In this document: in pieces, positions 24,325 to 35,648 of the stretch
How positions within the stretch are numbered: position 1 is the first letter of the stretch
Layout of the letters: every line of letters starts with the position of its first letter
DNA from: Cristatella mucedo
Taxonomy: Eukaryota > Bryozoa > Phylactolaemata > Cristatellidae
NCBI GenBank assembly: GCA_009760855.2
Contig: WPIO01000023.1
Coordinates: forward strand, 5,198,501 to 5,262,500
Direction: 5' to 3'
DNA length: 64,000 nucleotides
Notes under the pieces: generated by a model
Database searches by the model: none
Told to the model about the DNA's origin: nothing
Seen by the model: only the letters and a program-made list of their open reading frames with translations
Position numbers and translations under genes: made by a program

Positions 24325-27245
24325 AAGGATGCGAAAAGAAGCAACTGCTCGACCTGCTCGCCCTAACTGAAACTTGGCTGAAATCAATAAACTGTCCGAC
24401 AATTAAAGACGCTACTCCATCTGGTTTCTCGTTCTTTCACACCCCTAGATCAATCAAAACTGAAGGTGGAGTTGCTATTATCGTGCGCTCGAAATTCAAC
24501 TTCAAGCCATTTGCGGTACCGCAAAGCAGTCGTTTGAATCAATTGTCTTGGTCTCACCCGAAAACAAGCTACCGATAGTGGCAGTAGTCTATCGTCCACC
24601 AGGTACCAAATCCTCTTTTATCTCAGATTTCTCCGTTCTCATTTCGATTCTGTGTGCGAGAAATCGATCCTTCCTCGTTATGGGTGATTTCAACGTTCAC
24701 TTTGATAACTTATCTAACCCTTTCAGCACCGAATTTCGTGCATTGACTGACTCATTGTTTCTTGTGGCTCATGTGCATGGCTCTACCCACATCAAGGGTC
24801 ACACACTCGACCAGATTTTCTCCTACAACTGCACTTTGTCATCACCAATTATTACCAAATCCTGCTTATCTGACCTGCTGTCCGTGCGAGAATATCTGCT
24901 TCACCTCTGCTGCTCAGTCCTCCCTCCGATCTGTCATCATTGGTAGATAGCTACAACACGACACTAGCTGACACGCTCGACGAGTTTTCACCTCTGACAA
25001 AGCGCACTGTGCGGCCTCGCCCAGACGGCCTATGGTTTACCATAGACATTAAACTAGCCAGGTCTACTAAACGAAAGCTTGAAAAAGCATACAAAAGATC
25101 CGGACTAACTGTCCATCGACAGGCATATGAAGACTACTGTAGGTCGTACCAATCGATCCTAGCAAAGGCCAAGTCTAGCTTCTATAGAAACACTGTTGAA
25201 TCACAGATGCACAATCCAAAAATGCTGATGTCGACAATAAACCATCTCCTCAACCGTTCCCAGATTAGCTCCTTACCTGATGATCCTTGTGATGATCTAG
25301 CCGATCGCTTCTCTCGATTCTTTGTGCAGAAGATAGACAAGATCAGGAAATCCATCCCTGCGATGACAACCTCCCCACTAGAATGCTGTTCCTCGGTTCC
25401 TGGCTGCACCTCAATGTCTGCATTTAATCAGGTCACTAGTGATCTAGTCCTAAAGTTCGTATCTCAATCAAAGAAGACAACAAGTCCTCTGGACCCTATT
25501 CCCACTGTCCTGCTCCTACGTTGCATTGATCTGCTGCTGCCATGCATAACTAACATAATTAATATGTCATTAGCCTCAGGTCATGTCCCAGCACCTTTCA
25601 AAAAAGCTGTAGTCAGGCCACTTCTCAAGAAAGCTACACTTGACCAAGAGAACTTGAGCAACTACCGCCCAGTTTCCCTTCTACCATTCCTATCAAAGAC
25701 ACTCGAACGGGTCGTGGCGGAGCAGCTGAACTCGTATATCGAAACCTCACACCTTGCTAGTAAGTTCCAGTCTGGCTTTAGAGCTAATCACTCCACAGAG
25801 TCAGCATTGCTTAAGGTATACAACGACCTACTTAGGTATGCAGACATGGGTAGAGTGTCTCTGCTTGTTTTTCTCGATCTTTCGGCAGCTTTTGATACCG
25901 TCGATCGTAAAGTTCTTCTAGAGCCCTCTCATCTCACCTGGGCATCACTGGCACTGCTCTGCAGTGGTTCAGGTCCTATCTCAGTGGGAGACTCCAGAGT
26001 ATTGACGTGAATGGACAAAGATCATCTGAAGTACCTCTGAAATATGGAGTACCTCAGGGCTCCGTGCTAGGTCCGGTTCTTTTCACGGTTTATACTCTCC
26101 CTCTTGCTGATGTGATTGCCAAGCACAATCTAGGCTTTCACTTCTATGCGGATGACACTCAGTTGTACCCTTGCTTTGATCCCTCCCAGCCTTCGAGCAC
26201 CTCAAATTCTCTCAACTCACTTGCTGCATGCATTGATGACATCCGCACATGGATGGCAGCAAATTTTCTAAAACTAAACGATGATAAAACTAACTTACTA
26301 GTTATGGGAAAACCCAGTGTGATTCAGAGGTTGGAAAGGCTGACGCTCAAAATTGGCTCTGCCAGCATATCTCCTGTTGCATCAGCTCGAAATCTAGGTG
26401 TCATATTCCAAAGCGACCGCTCGTTAGACGACCATATCAGCTCCACAGTCAAATCTGCCTATTTTCAGCTCCATAACATTGCTGAAATTCGGGCTTGTTT
26501 AGATAAGGAGACCACGTCTAAGTTGGTCAATGCATTCGTGACATCCCGTCTCGACTTCTGCAACTCACTGCTTACTGGCCAACCAGCCTGTGCGATCAGG
26601 CGATTGCAGCTTGTGCAAAACTCTGTAGCTAGGCTTGTCTGTCGTGAGCGTCGCAGTTGCCACATTACTCCACTTCTCGCCGACCTGCACTGGCTACCAG
26701 TCAAGCAACGGATTGACTTCAAGGTTTTGTCGCTCACTTTTAGGTCCCTTCATTCTATGGTTCCAACCTATCTGTCAGATATACTACCCCATCAGGCCAA
26801 GCATCGTACCACCCGCTTTTCGGAATCCAATAGTCTACAAATACCTCATACAAACCTTAAATCCTTTGGAGACCGTGCATTTAGTTCGTATGCTCCCAAA
26901 GCCTGGAACTCCCTCCCGACCTGCGTCAGAACATCCCCTGACCTGACCACATTTAAAAGGAACTAAAAAACACACCTGTTTAGGCCAGCATTTAGTGGGT
27001 CCCTGTGATTCGTCCTTGATGTGCTTATGCGTGCTGACACTGTGCATTCTGCCACTAACCACATTTGCATGCTGACCCTGTGCATGTCACCCCTAACCAT
27101 ATTATTCAATGTTTGTTTTTCAAGCATGATTTTACTTACCATTTAATTGCATTTCCCTTTGCAGCAAATTTAAAGCGCCTAGAAAGAGATTAAGTTCTCT
27201 GAGGGCGCTTTATTAAGTGTATTATTATTATTATTATTATTATTG
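24325..27245 (+). mobile_element. LINE A: nearly full-length APE/RT non-LTR retrotransposon (ORF2 region), frameshifted
   Basis: The longest copy of the main LINE family. The 5' end lacks the start of the endonuclease; from 24345 it reads LALTETWLK, then VYRPPG and MGDFNVH (apurinic endonuclease motifs). The reverse transcriptase follows from 24940: LSNYRPVSLLPFLSKTLERV, DLSAAFDTVD, GVPQGSVLGPVLF and FHFYADDTQLY with the catalytic YADD. The C-terminal helical region ends near 26966. Frameshifts at about 24540, 24945 and 25920, and a stop at 26964, disable it. The 3' end carries the stem-loop at 27172-27211 and an ATT microsatellite tail. L2/CR1-like clade by motif wording. It sits in intron 1 of the MetE-like gene, antisense to it. 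Confidence 0.93.
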
Positions 27246-28556
27246 TAAGCACTGTCATTTTAACTAGCTGCTACAGTTTAAGGCACTTAAAAGGAAGGTG
27301 ATGGTTAGGGCATTAAGATTTACTTCAGCCAGCTCACTTTACCATTCCAAGCAAACAGAAATTATTCTGTTGACTGAACAAATACCAACTCATCATACAT
27401 GTTCTGTTTCCAGAAGTGGGATACTACATTTCACATGGGCATGCTTAGGATTATACTGGTTCTCTTGCAGCATATTTATCCAAACTGAGGTATTTTTGCC
27501 ATACTAATAAATATTTTATACCATATATATACATACCATAAATATTCCAACCGACCCTCACAGTTTCTGGTCAGCACGACTACAGAGATAAGACAACATT
27601 CGAAGTCCTCCTCAACTAAAGTATCAGCAGTGCACCTCAAAGGAATAGAAACAACAATTCTACAAAGTCAGCCAAAGATCTCTGGCTCCGGTTTTTGCTC
27701 TTTAAAACATGCTAGCTGTCTCGTGCCTGTGGACTATTCGGTGAATAAATTGCTGCAGAGGTTTCTCTCTGCCACTTTATGTTACCATGTCGGCTATGTG
27801 ATTGATAAACCAAGTTACAACTAATCATTTTATACTGTTGGTTGATCCACCACTTGGCATATTTTACGTGCAAAATCTGTATTCGTTCTCTACATTATAT
27901 CTTAAAGTTTCTTTAACGCACATACAGCGGGTACTTAAGAGTATAGAATCTCTTTCAGTTTTTTGCTGTACTTAGCCTGCAACCTGACATCTCCTAAGCT
28001 CAGATAAGATTAGTGACTTTGACTGCCCTACTTCGATTGGTTGAAAGCACAATGTTCTTTAAACTTGTAAGTATTTTCGAAACAAGTTAATACTAAAGCT
28101 CTCGTTGTTCTTACACTTTTGGCCTATGATTACGATCTTATTGAGATCATTTTAATTGATTTTCGTCACACGATTCGTTATTAGCTGGTCAGGGTTCATA
28201 ATAATCCATTTAAGCAGTCCGTGCATCATTCCTGTCTAATCGCAATCTTTAGGTAACCGAATTGTTGCTGTATCTGTCCTATGTAATATAATGTCCTCGA
28301 CTACCCAATACAAGCTCTTAAGCAAAAATGCTGACCAATCTGCTGCTGATTCTAGCTCTTCTTTCTGGCCACCCTTTCCGACTGGGTATTTGCCACATGC
28401 AACCTCGGTTGTTCCTGCCTATTCATCAACACTTTGTATACTTGCATTGCTTTGATGGATGTGCACTATCGACGACTGTTTTCACATGCTTCAAGTCGGC
28501 TATATATAATCTGCAAGCCCACAAATCTTAGATTATTATTAAACTTATATTAGATT

Positions 28557-28925
28557 CACTTGGATTCCGAAAAGCGAGTGGTACTATGCTTAGCCTGGTG
28601 GGGCAGTAGATCTGATAGGTAGGCTGGAGCCAAATAATGAAGGGACCTAAAAATGAGCGAAATAACCTTTAAGTCGATGCATTGCTTGACTGGGAGCCAG
28701 TGCAGGTCGGCGAGAAGTGCTGTGATGTGGCAACTGCTATGCTCACGACAGACAAGCCTAGCTGCAGAGTTGCGCACCAGCTGTAAGCGCCTGAGTGCAC
28801 AGTCCTGTAGACCAGCAAGCAGTGAGCTACAGAAGTCAAGACGAGATGTCACAAATGCGTGGACCAACTTTGATGAGAAATCCTTGTTGTCTAAGCTCAA
28901 GCTCAAATTTTAGCAATCATTTGGT
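28557..28925 (-). mobile_element. LINE A internal fragment (RT C-terminal region)
   Basis: Minus-strand reading SKLVHAFVTSRLDFCSSLLA, VCREHSSCHITALLADLHWL and HQAKHSTTRFSESK matches the LINE A copy at 26480-26830. Neither the 5' part nor the 3' tail is present, so this is a deletion remnant. Confidence 0.9.
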
Positions 28926-29616
28926 GCAACATCTGCTGCATAGTATAGCCGTTTAAGCCATGTCAACAGGTGCCAGCAGGTGCATGCACCGATAACGCTT
29001 CATCTGGCTACTACAGTAAACGGCCCAAGTGGGAAGAACTATTTCTATCGTCCCTACATTCGAAACCTCCCATGTCGTATTATTGAAACAAGTTACTCAG
29101 TTGTTTCGTAAGCAAGGAATCACGATAATTCCAAGGAGGAGAAAACTGGCACGGCATCTAAAATTCTGCATGAATTTTACCAAAAATAAGCGTAGCATGA
29201 TAAGGTGAGTCTGACACAACCTTGATCGGTGAGCTCACTGCCTCTTAGCACAAGTTAATGAAATGTAATGCATCTTCGTCTGCAACTCCACAAAACCGCA
29301 AGGGCTTTTTGGGAGCTATGCAGGAGAGTTTCCTATAGTTTGCTCAAAGCCTGAGAGGCCTTCGGCACGCTTAAGTAAGGTAAGGAGCACAGCCATTGGC
29401 GTACCGAAGGGGGCACATGTTCTCGAGGCACTGGATGCTGGGATGCTGGCTGGATGGGGAGGGGGTACCAAAATGGGCACCTAATATGGGGGGAGCGCCA
29501 AGGACGTAGTTCGTCCCCGGGTCGCACAATATCCTTGGACTAGCCACTGAGCGCAGGCATGAGACTGCAGCAGCAAATCCGGCAACAGCTCTACGTGGTC
29601 GAAGCTTGGGTTGGAC

Positions 29617-29687
29617 CTGCCAGTCAAGGAAGGCGACCGGGATTTGACCGAGTCGACAATAAGCAGCTGCCTGGCAGCATCGGTAGA
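29617..29687 (-). CDS. Hypothetical nested gene, exon C
   Basis: Seventy-one bases after ctaccgcag, reading STDAARQLLIVDSVKSRSPS then LTG, ending GGCAG|gtccaa (weak donor, phase 2). Phase agrees with exon B upstream and with exon D downstream, where an Arg codon is completed. No family recognised. Confidence 0.28.
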
Positions 29688-29879
29688 CTGCGGTAGCAAC
29701 TCGGCAGCTAATTGGACTCGTCAGCTGGGCAGCGCTCCTGCTGCTACAGCTGCAGCAGCGCTGCGCTCACTAAAGCAACAGGAGTATGCGCTAGGTGGCA
29801 GAGGCAGGCCGGTCAAGCGCTTCGGCGCGGAAATGCGAGCCCGCCAAGCCGATATGGGAGAAGCCTGTAGGGTACCTAC

Positions 29880-30017
29880 CTTGGAGATGCTGGCGACGCA
29901 TTGCCGGAAACAACTGCACTCAGACGTCTGCTGGATGATACGAGGCTGCAGCTCTGCAACACGTCGCCACGAGCATTTCAGGGAAGCAGAAACTGAAGAA
30001 CCGGAAGCTACGGCTGG
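29880..30017 (-). CDS. Hypothetical nested gene, exon B
   Basis: Candidate 46-codon exon containing SASLKCSWRRVAELQPRIIQ and FRQCVASISK, ending CAAG|gtaggt, a good donor in phase 0. The start at 30017 (catcag) was chosen because it keeps phase with exon A. A stronger acceptor (ttcttcag at 29993) would start the exon 25 bases later and break phase with exon A. Function unknown. Confidence 0.3.
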
Positions 30018-30411
30018 CTGATGCGTCCTGCCGGCTCTCCCGAACATGAGCATGCGAATGGAGCATGCATTATTTACTGCAACAATTTCTGGTTGCAACG
30101 GTTTCCTGGTACAAGAAACAGATCGGACAGTGAGGTGCACGGGTCGAGCCATTATGGTGTGGTAAACTTGAGTTCTTATGCTCATCTGCTAAGGCTTTGG
30201 CATCGACCAGATTTGGTTGCAGCCGTTGCTGAAACTCGGTCGGCTAGCCTTGCTACCGAGGGGGGGATGAGGGAGAGGGAGGGAGGGAGGGGGCATTGCT
30301 ATTACGGCCGAAGCCATTGCTTGCCCGACAAGCAATTACGACGTTCTGCGTCTATGGTGCTGCAGGTTGCCCAGGTGTGCGATGGGGGCACGTGGTAGCT
30401 ATCGTGGATAC

Positions 30412-30678
30412 CTTGATGAATACGTCAGGCAAAAGCTCGAGAGGGTCACGTCTTGCGAGCTCACGCTGCACGTGCAGCGTCACCGTGCTGCAGCCCGAGT
30501 GCAGTCCTTCAGGGAGCACAAAGTTGGAGAGGCTCCTGTGGTCCACACTGTAGTCGACCACTCTTTCTTCGTCCCGGTAATCGGCTGTTAGTCGACCAGG
30601 CTTTGGCTGCGATCCACCTAAGCGATCGTTGAGGAACTGACCGACAGTTGCCGATCGAAGGATTTTCGCCAGCAACAC
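30412..30678 (-). CDS. Hypothetical nested gene, exon A with start codon
   Basis: Eighty-nine codons from an ATG, starting MLLAKILRSATVGQFLNDRL and ending LARRDPLELLPDVFIK at AAG|gtatcc, phase 0. The middle (YRDEERVVDYSVDH, then LPEGLHSGCSTVTLHVQREL) is compositionally like real protein and not repeat-derived. I do not recognise the family. It lies in intron 1 of the MetE-like gene on the same strand, so it may be a nested gene or alternative exons of that gene. The internal acceptor at cgcag near 30605 is another possible start. Confidence 0.4.
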
Positions 30679-30924
30679 ATTGCTTACATTGCATAGGCAG
30701 CTAGCAACCGACAGCAGAGAGCTCTCTGGTCATGCTCTCTGCTGCCTCATAACAGAGAGTATGCTCATACCCCGGTCAAGAAGAACCAGCAACTTGAGCC
30801 GTCATGGGTCATGGTAAGGTCACTCACTACCTTGAAGGACCAGCTTGGCTACAGAGATACCAGTGATTAACTTCTCCCTTGAGACCTAAGGGTGGCAGCC
30901 CCCTCCCAAGAAGGGGCTGCACTG

Positions 30925-31208
30925 CTACTACTGCTGCTGTTGCTGCTACTGGTGCTGGTGCTGCAGCTGCCGATGTTGCTGCTAGTGCTGCTGCTGTTGC
31001 CTGTGCCTCTGCTGCTGCTGCTGCTTCTGCTTGTGCTGCTGCTTGTGCTGCTGCTGGTGGTGACACTGCTGGTGCTGCTGCTGCTGCTGCTGGTGCTGCT
31101 GCTGGTGCTGCTGCTGGTGCTGCTGCTGGTGCTGCTGCTGGTGCTGCTGCTGGTGCTGCTACCTGTGCTGCAATTGCTGGTGCTGCTGCTGCTGCTACTG
31201 CTGCTGAT
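30925..31208. repeat. (CTG)n-rich imperfect trinucleotide tract
   Basis: Nearly 290 bases of CTG with GTG, TTG and CTA variants, including a higher-order GGTGCTGCTGCT unit from 31080 to 31160. It reads as poly-Leu on the plus strand and as Ala/Pro-rich on the minus strand. Lies between the candidate nested gene and MetE-like exon 1. Confidence 0.95.
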
Positions 31209-31354
31209 GCCTGTTCAGGTGACTTTCTGTAAGCCATGGTTGTTGACTCACCTAGAAAGGTATGCTAGAGTTGACTTCCCAATCCTTAACTCTCTCTATC
31301 TTACACACTGTCTCTGCTAATGTCTCTTTCTAGGCCTTGATCTCTGCCTGTCTG

Positions 31355-31372
31355 TCTCTCTCTCTCTTTCAC

Positions 31373-31461
<89 letters not shown>
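31355..31461. repeat. (TCTG)n(TC)n compound microsatellite
   Basis: About ten TCTG units followed by about 22 TC units within a pyrimidine-rich region that extends to 31640. Confidence 0.96.
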
Positions 31462-31462
<1 letters not shown>

Positions 31463-31918
31463 GCCCCTTCCCTCTCTGCCTTTTTCTTTCTCTATCTCCA
31501 GCTCATTCACCTTCTCTGCCTGTGCCTCTTCCTCCATTTCCAGCTCTATGTTTATCTTATCTTTATCTCTAGCTCTAGCTCTATTGATGCCTCTCTCTTA
31601 CTCTCTCATGCTCTCCCTGTTCTCACTTCCTGTACTCTTCACCATATTATTTCCTCGTGCTTTGACTTGGACTATAGATAAAGCAGTTCATACATCGGTA
31701 GGTTAATAAGGGTCACCTACATGTGTGCATTGAACTGGCAACTGCAGCTCATACACTTCTAGGCAGCATCTGATTCTCTCGGAAGGCCATTGAACTGCTC
31801 GTTGTGTGCCTTCGAGGACAAGGCATGTTATTAACTGGGTGCTTGTTAGCTGAAAATATTCAAGCACGGCATGGGAAGATCTATAAAAACGGCATGAACG
31901 TGCTATTGCTGTACCTAC

Positions 31919-32093
31919 CGGATGTGTTCGATGCATCCTCAAAGAAGCTGTAGTACTCTGCTGGGTTGTACAAGCGGCCCTGTTTAGTGGCCCGATAGCT
32001 GTCCGGCATGTTCAAGTAATCTGGTTTTGGCCAACTTCCAAGAAGTGTGACACAGATTGGTAGAAGCTTTGTATCACGAGTGGTGGTATCCAT
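31919..32093 (-). CDS. MetE-like (UROD/MetE superfamily) protein, exon 1 with start codon
   Basis: First of seven exons that together give a 594-residue protein related to the C-terminal catalytic half of cobalamin-independent methionine synthase. The ATG at 32093 is followed by a short leader and then LLPICVTLLGSWPKPDYLN, which matches the family opening (LP.T.LGS.P.P), so little or nothing is missing upstream. The exon ends TCCG|gtaggt in phase 1 and joins exon 2 at 21185 to make a Gly codon. Intron 1 is 10.7 kb and holds a LINE plus a candidate nested gene. Family members use a zinc-bound thiol as methyl or alkyl acceptor; the substrate of this one cannot be told from sequence. Animals generally lack full-length MetE, so a stand-alone catalytic-domain relative is notable. 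Confidence 0.85.
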
Positions 32094-32322
32094 GCTTCTC
32101 GCACCTCAGCAACTGCTGTATAAGCAAAAGCAAGCAGCCCTGCAGATTCCCCCAAAAGATCGCAGGCAATCAGACAATGGTGTGTCTAAGATGTTCTTTT
32201 ACTGGGGATTCAAGTAACACTGCATTCTATGGCTTTAATCTTAACTTAACTGTATCGCAATATCATCTCCCTACTAAGGGTGCTAGGGCCCCAATCGAGT
32301 GAGCTGAGCCCTACCGACACAA

Positions 32323-32325
<3 letters not shown>

Positions 32326-32371
<46 letters not shown>
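32326..32371. repeat. (AT)n microsatellite
   Basis: About 45 bases of uninterrupted AT just upstream of MetE-like exon 1. Confidence 0.96.
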
Positions 32372-32373
<2 letters not shown>

Positions 32374-33010
32374 CTGCATTAAGACAACACAGACTCTTCC
32401 TCACATCCTTCAGCAGATATCGTAGGGTCGAATTTTTGTATGCCAAGTTTAGGCTGCCCCAGGAAGACAGAAATCATATGAGTATACTTACAAGCATGTA
32501 TACCCTTTCTTCAAAGTCAGCTGCTGAGGGCAACCTATTCGTGGCTAAAAAATAGGCTAATATTGGAAGGTCATGTAAAGGCGAAAAGGGTTTTTTGTTG
32601 ACATGCCTAGCTGCTATGTGGTTCGGAGTCCCTACCCAGATTATTTCAATGCTGCTACACTCGTACACGGCAATAAAACATGACTGACTAGTGAGAAGGC
32701 TGGGAGGACTTCCCTAAACTGTCCGTTGATCGTAACGTCCGAAACAAAAATGAATCATAAGGGTGAAGGCTGCTTCGTGAAATGCCAGGCATCCAGCTTT
32801 GTTTTCCCGTGTGGATTGCCCATGTAGACACACAAAATCTCTGCAGCACATTGGCACTGATTCATTTTCGTCAAAATCAAATGCAAAACTTCAATTGGGC
32901 AATTGAACAGGCAATATGAAGCCGTTTTTCCACAACTCTACAACTTGACACGATGATCAATGCAAATCTTCCATTACCTTGTGATGAATAGAAGCTATAA
33001 TCTTGGTCAT

Positions 33011-33143
33011 TAGCCCAGGGGTAATGTGCTAGCTCTTCACGACCTAGGTCATTGGTTCGATTCTCAGTGGGAGATCCTTTATTGTCCACTGCAAGCTGTC
33101 GTGGTAGCCGTGAAGGCTCTTCTAGGGCTACATAAATGAGGTT
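33011..33143 (+). mobile_element. SINE1 copy
   Basis: Head TAGCCCAGGGGTAATGTGCT, B-box-like GGTTCGATTCTC, body TGTCCACTGCAAGCTGTCGT and tail CTACATAAATGAGG. A truncated tRNA-like promoter, not a functional tRNA gene. Confidence 0.85.
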
Positions 33144-35435
33144 ACCTTCTTTACGCATCGCTTGGATATTTGCCTTATTGTAGCAACATTTAGTTAGCCA
33201 GCTTGAGGCAAGCTGGTCTGATTTACCAGTCATCCAGCAAAGCATTTTATACAAGAAAGATTATCTTTGGTCGATAATGCCTACATGTCAACATGCGATT
33301 ATTTATTTAGCTGCACTGCGGTTCATGGCTGTTCCTAAAATCGAAATGTGCAAATGCAGATATTTTCAGCCACACTGTATGACCCTGTGCAAGCGTAGTG
33401 ACGTGCAAACTTGGCCCGGTGTGTGTCACACTCAGCTAGCACGCATCTGCCTAGCAATGCCTCTCGTTGAATATCAAGCTAAACAAGATTTCCAAAGACC
33501 AGACTATCGTGAGCTTCACTGTCAAATAAAATTGAGACTGCTTAGACAAACAAACTGGTTGACAAGAGAAAAAGCCGAGTTTCAAAATTGCCCAGCAACA
33601 TCTGGGTTGCAAAGCAGAGAACGTGTAGCGGCATAAAGATATTCAAACCAACTCATCACAACTTACACATCAATGGCAAATGTATGAAGTACAAAACAAC
33701 TTGTGGTCTAAAAATGCAACATACACTTCAAAATGGCCTAAGTACTCCTCGAAGTGAACCCAAATGCAATATGCTAATTTCCGCACACAGTTGTTTAAGG
33801 CGATGACTCCGTGCTTTAACTCGGCTCCTAGTAAACTGAATAATTTAAAGTTTTATGTACTTGTCACAAAGATCTTAACACATTCTCATAAGTAGCACGA
33901 ATAATTATCTGATGCCACCGTAATAAGATAATCAGATTGCCTTTGTGCCTGTACCTGCCGTGCCGCTATTAGACGTGTTGTTGTGCAATGCACTTGCAAA
34001 AACATGACAAATATCTCGGAGATGCCAGACGTGCCTATTTGATCAGCCAAGTAAAATGGCTTAGATGTACATGTAATCTATGACCAAATTCACGATATTT
34101 TCTTGGCTGCCAAAATAAAAAATAATATCACTGTTTATATATCGTCGTTGTATCTGCCTTTCAACATTTTAGAGTGTGGCAGGCTTCACGTCCTTAAGTA
34201 CTTTCTCTACAGCCTCTGTACACTTGAGGTTTTAGCTATTTTAGGGCATAAATCCAACAGTAAGTGCACACAGGGAAGGGGAGTTGCAATGACTGATACC
34301 GGAAAGCATATCTATTTGCTTTCCAGGAAGTAATGGTGGGTGCGCAGATAGGCAGGGACATTGACCTAAGTGACCTCATAAGTAATTAATCCTGAAGAGT
34401 AATTTCATATAGCAGCAGTGTGGCATCAACATTATATCTAGACTGAGTTCCTAAAGTATCAAACAAGCTGACATGTGAAGGGCAGCTGATTTAATAGCTT
34501 CATTTTCATTTTTATAGCAGCAAAACAGTCTTTGAGGCTTTCACATTTCTTGCAGCCAGCCAAAAAGCCCATGACGACCAAAGTTTCGACGCTCCAACAC
34601 CCTACCCCCACCGTCCCAAGACCCAGTGCCACTTCAAACGCAATAGCCTTTTCAGTTGTTTGTGGTTTTCCAGAATTTACTTTGATTTCTAGATGCCTAG
34701 CATCCAATTGCTAAGCTGACCAGTGTGCGGTGCACAAACATCCACCAGACTTCAGTCTTGGTGTAGTACAAGCGTACCAGTGCGAGATTAACGGTCTACA
34801 TCGCAGTCCCACTTCGTGCCACCTTGCAGATTGTCTTTAAAGACTGCAAGCAGATATTGAGTAGAGCTTTTGCTTTCACCAGAAGAAAATTGAATAAACA
34901 AGTTGACAAAAATACTACCTTGGATGGTCACTTTTGTGGAGATCGTAATGAAGTCCGTCGCTGCAAACTAACGATTCACTTTCAGTTTTGCATTATTCGA
35001 GAAATGTTTTCACAGCTCTCTGATGGCCCATTAAGATTTAGATGCTAGTGCCGACCCTGTACACCGTTTTTTGAGACTTTTGACAATCGGGTACTCTGAG
35101 CCAGCCAGATGAGACTATTACAGCGAGTTGATCATAAGCCTTAACCTTGACAGTGAAGTTCCAGCCCTTGACCGGCTAGAGCAAACGAGGGAATTCTGCC
35201 CAAGAGGACATCAGCCAGAATAGCTTACTTGCCTTTCGAGAACTGTTCTTACTGCTGTCTACTTGAAAACGAAAAATGTTCTCACCACCTGTGCAAACGC
35301 AAGAAATTAGATCGACATCTCTTCGCTCACGCCATCTGACTTTTCGGTTTGGACAGCTCTATTTGAGCTTCGTTTCGTGTAATCTACTGCCACATCAGAA
35401 ACCTTTCAGGCGACTTCTTAGTTACCAGCCACCCG

Positions 35436-35648
35436 CTATCTCGTGTCAGCGAACTCTACCGTACGCGCAACACTGAAAATTTCGGTTTCGGGGCTCACTT
35501 TAAGCTCGATTATCCGGTCGGTTATATTGCAGAAAATCCTGAGAACGACAGCGGAGCTGTTGGACTTCCACCAAGCGTCGGTGCCGAAACCGAGGCTGCC
35601 AGAGCAATGGCCGCGACCGTTGCAAGGGCCGCGAACGCGATAGTACAC
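35436..35648. other. Ambiguous open frames on both strands
   Basis: The plus strand reads VSANSTVRATLKISVSGLTL and the minus strand NITDRIIELKVSPETEIFSV. Both look coding-like over about 60 codons, but neither has convincing splice borders or neighbours. One may be an isolated exon. Confidence 0.25.

Noticed and set aside
30827-31237. 137-codon Ala/Pro frame and its plus-strand poly-Leu counterpart
   Set aside because: Both are translations of the CTG tract; no splice signals or unique sequence support a protein.
31337-31681. Ser/Leu-rich open frame
   Set aside because: Translation of the TCTG/TC microsatellite and adjoining pyrimidine-rich sequence.
33011-33143. Possible tRNA gene
   Set aside because: B-box-like sequence only; the cloverleaf is not complete and the body matches the SINE1 family.
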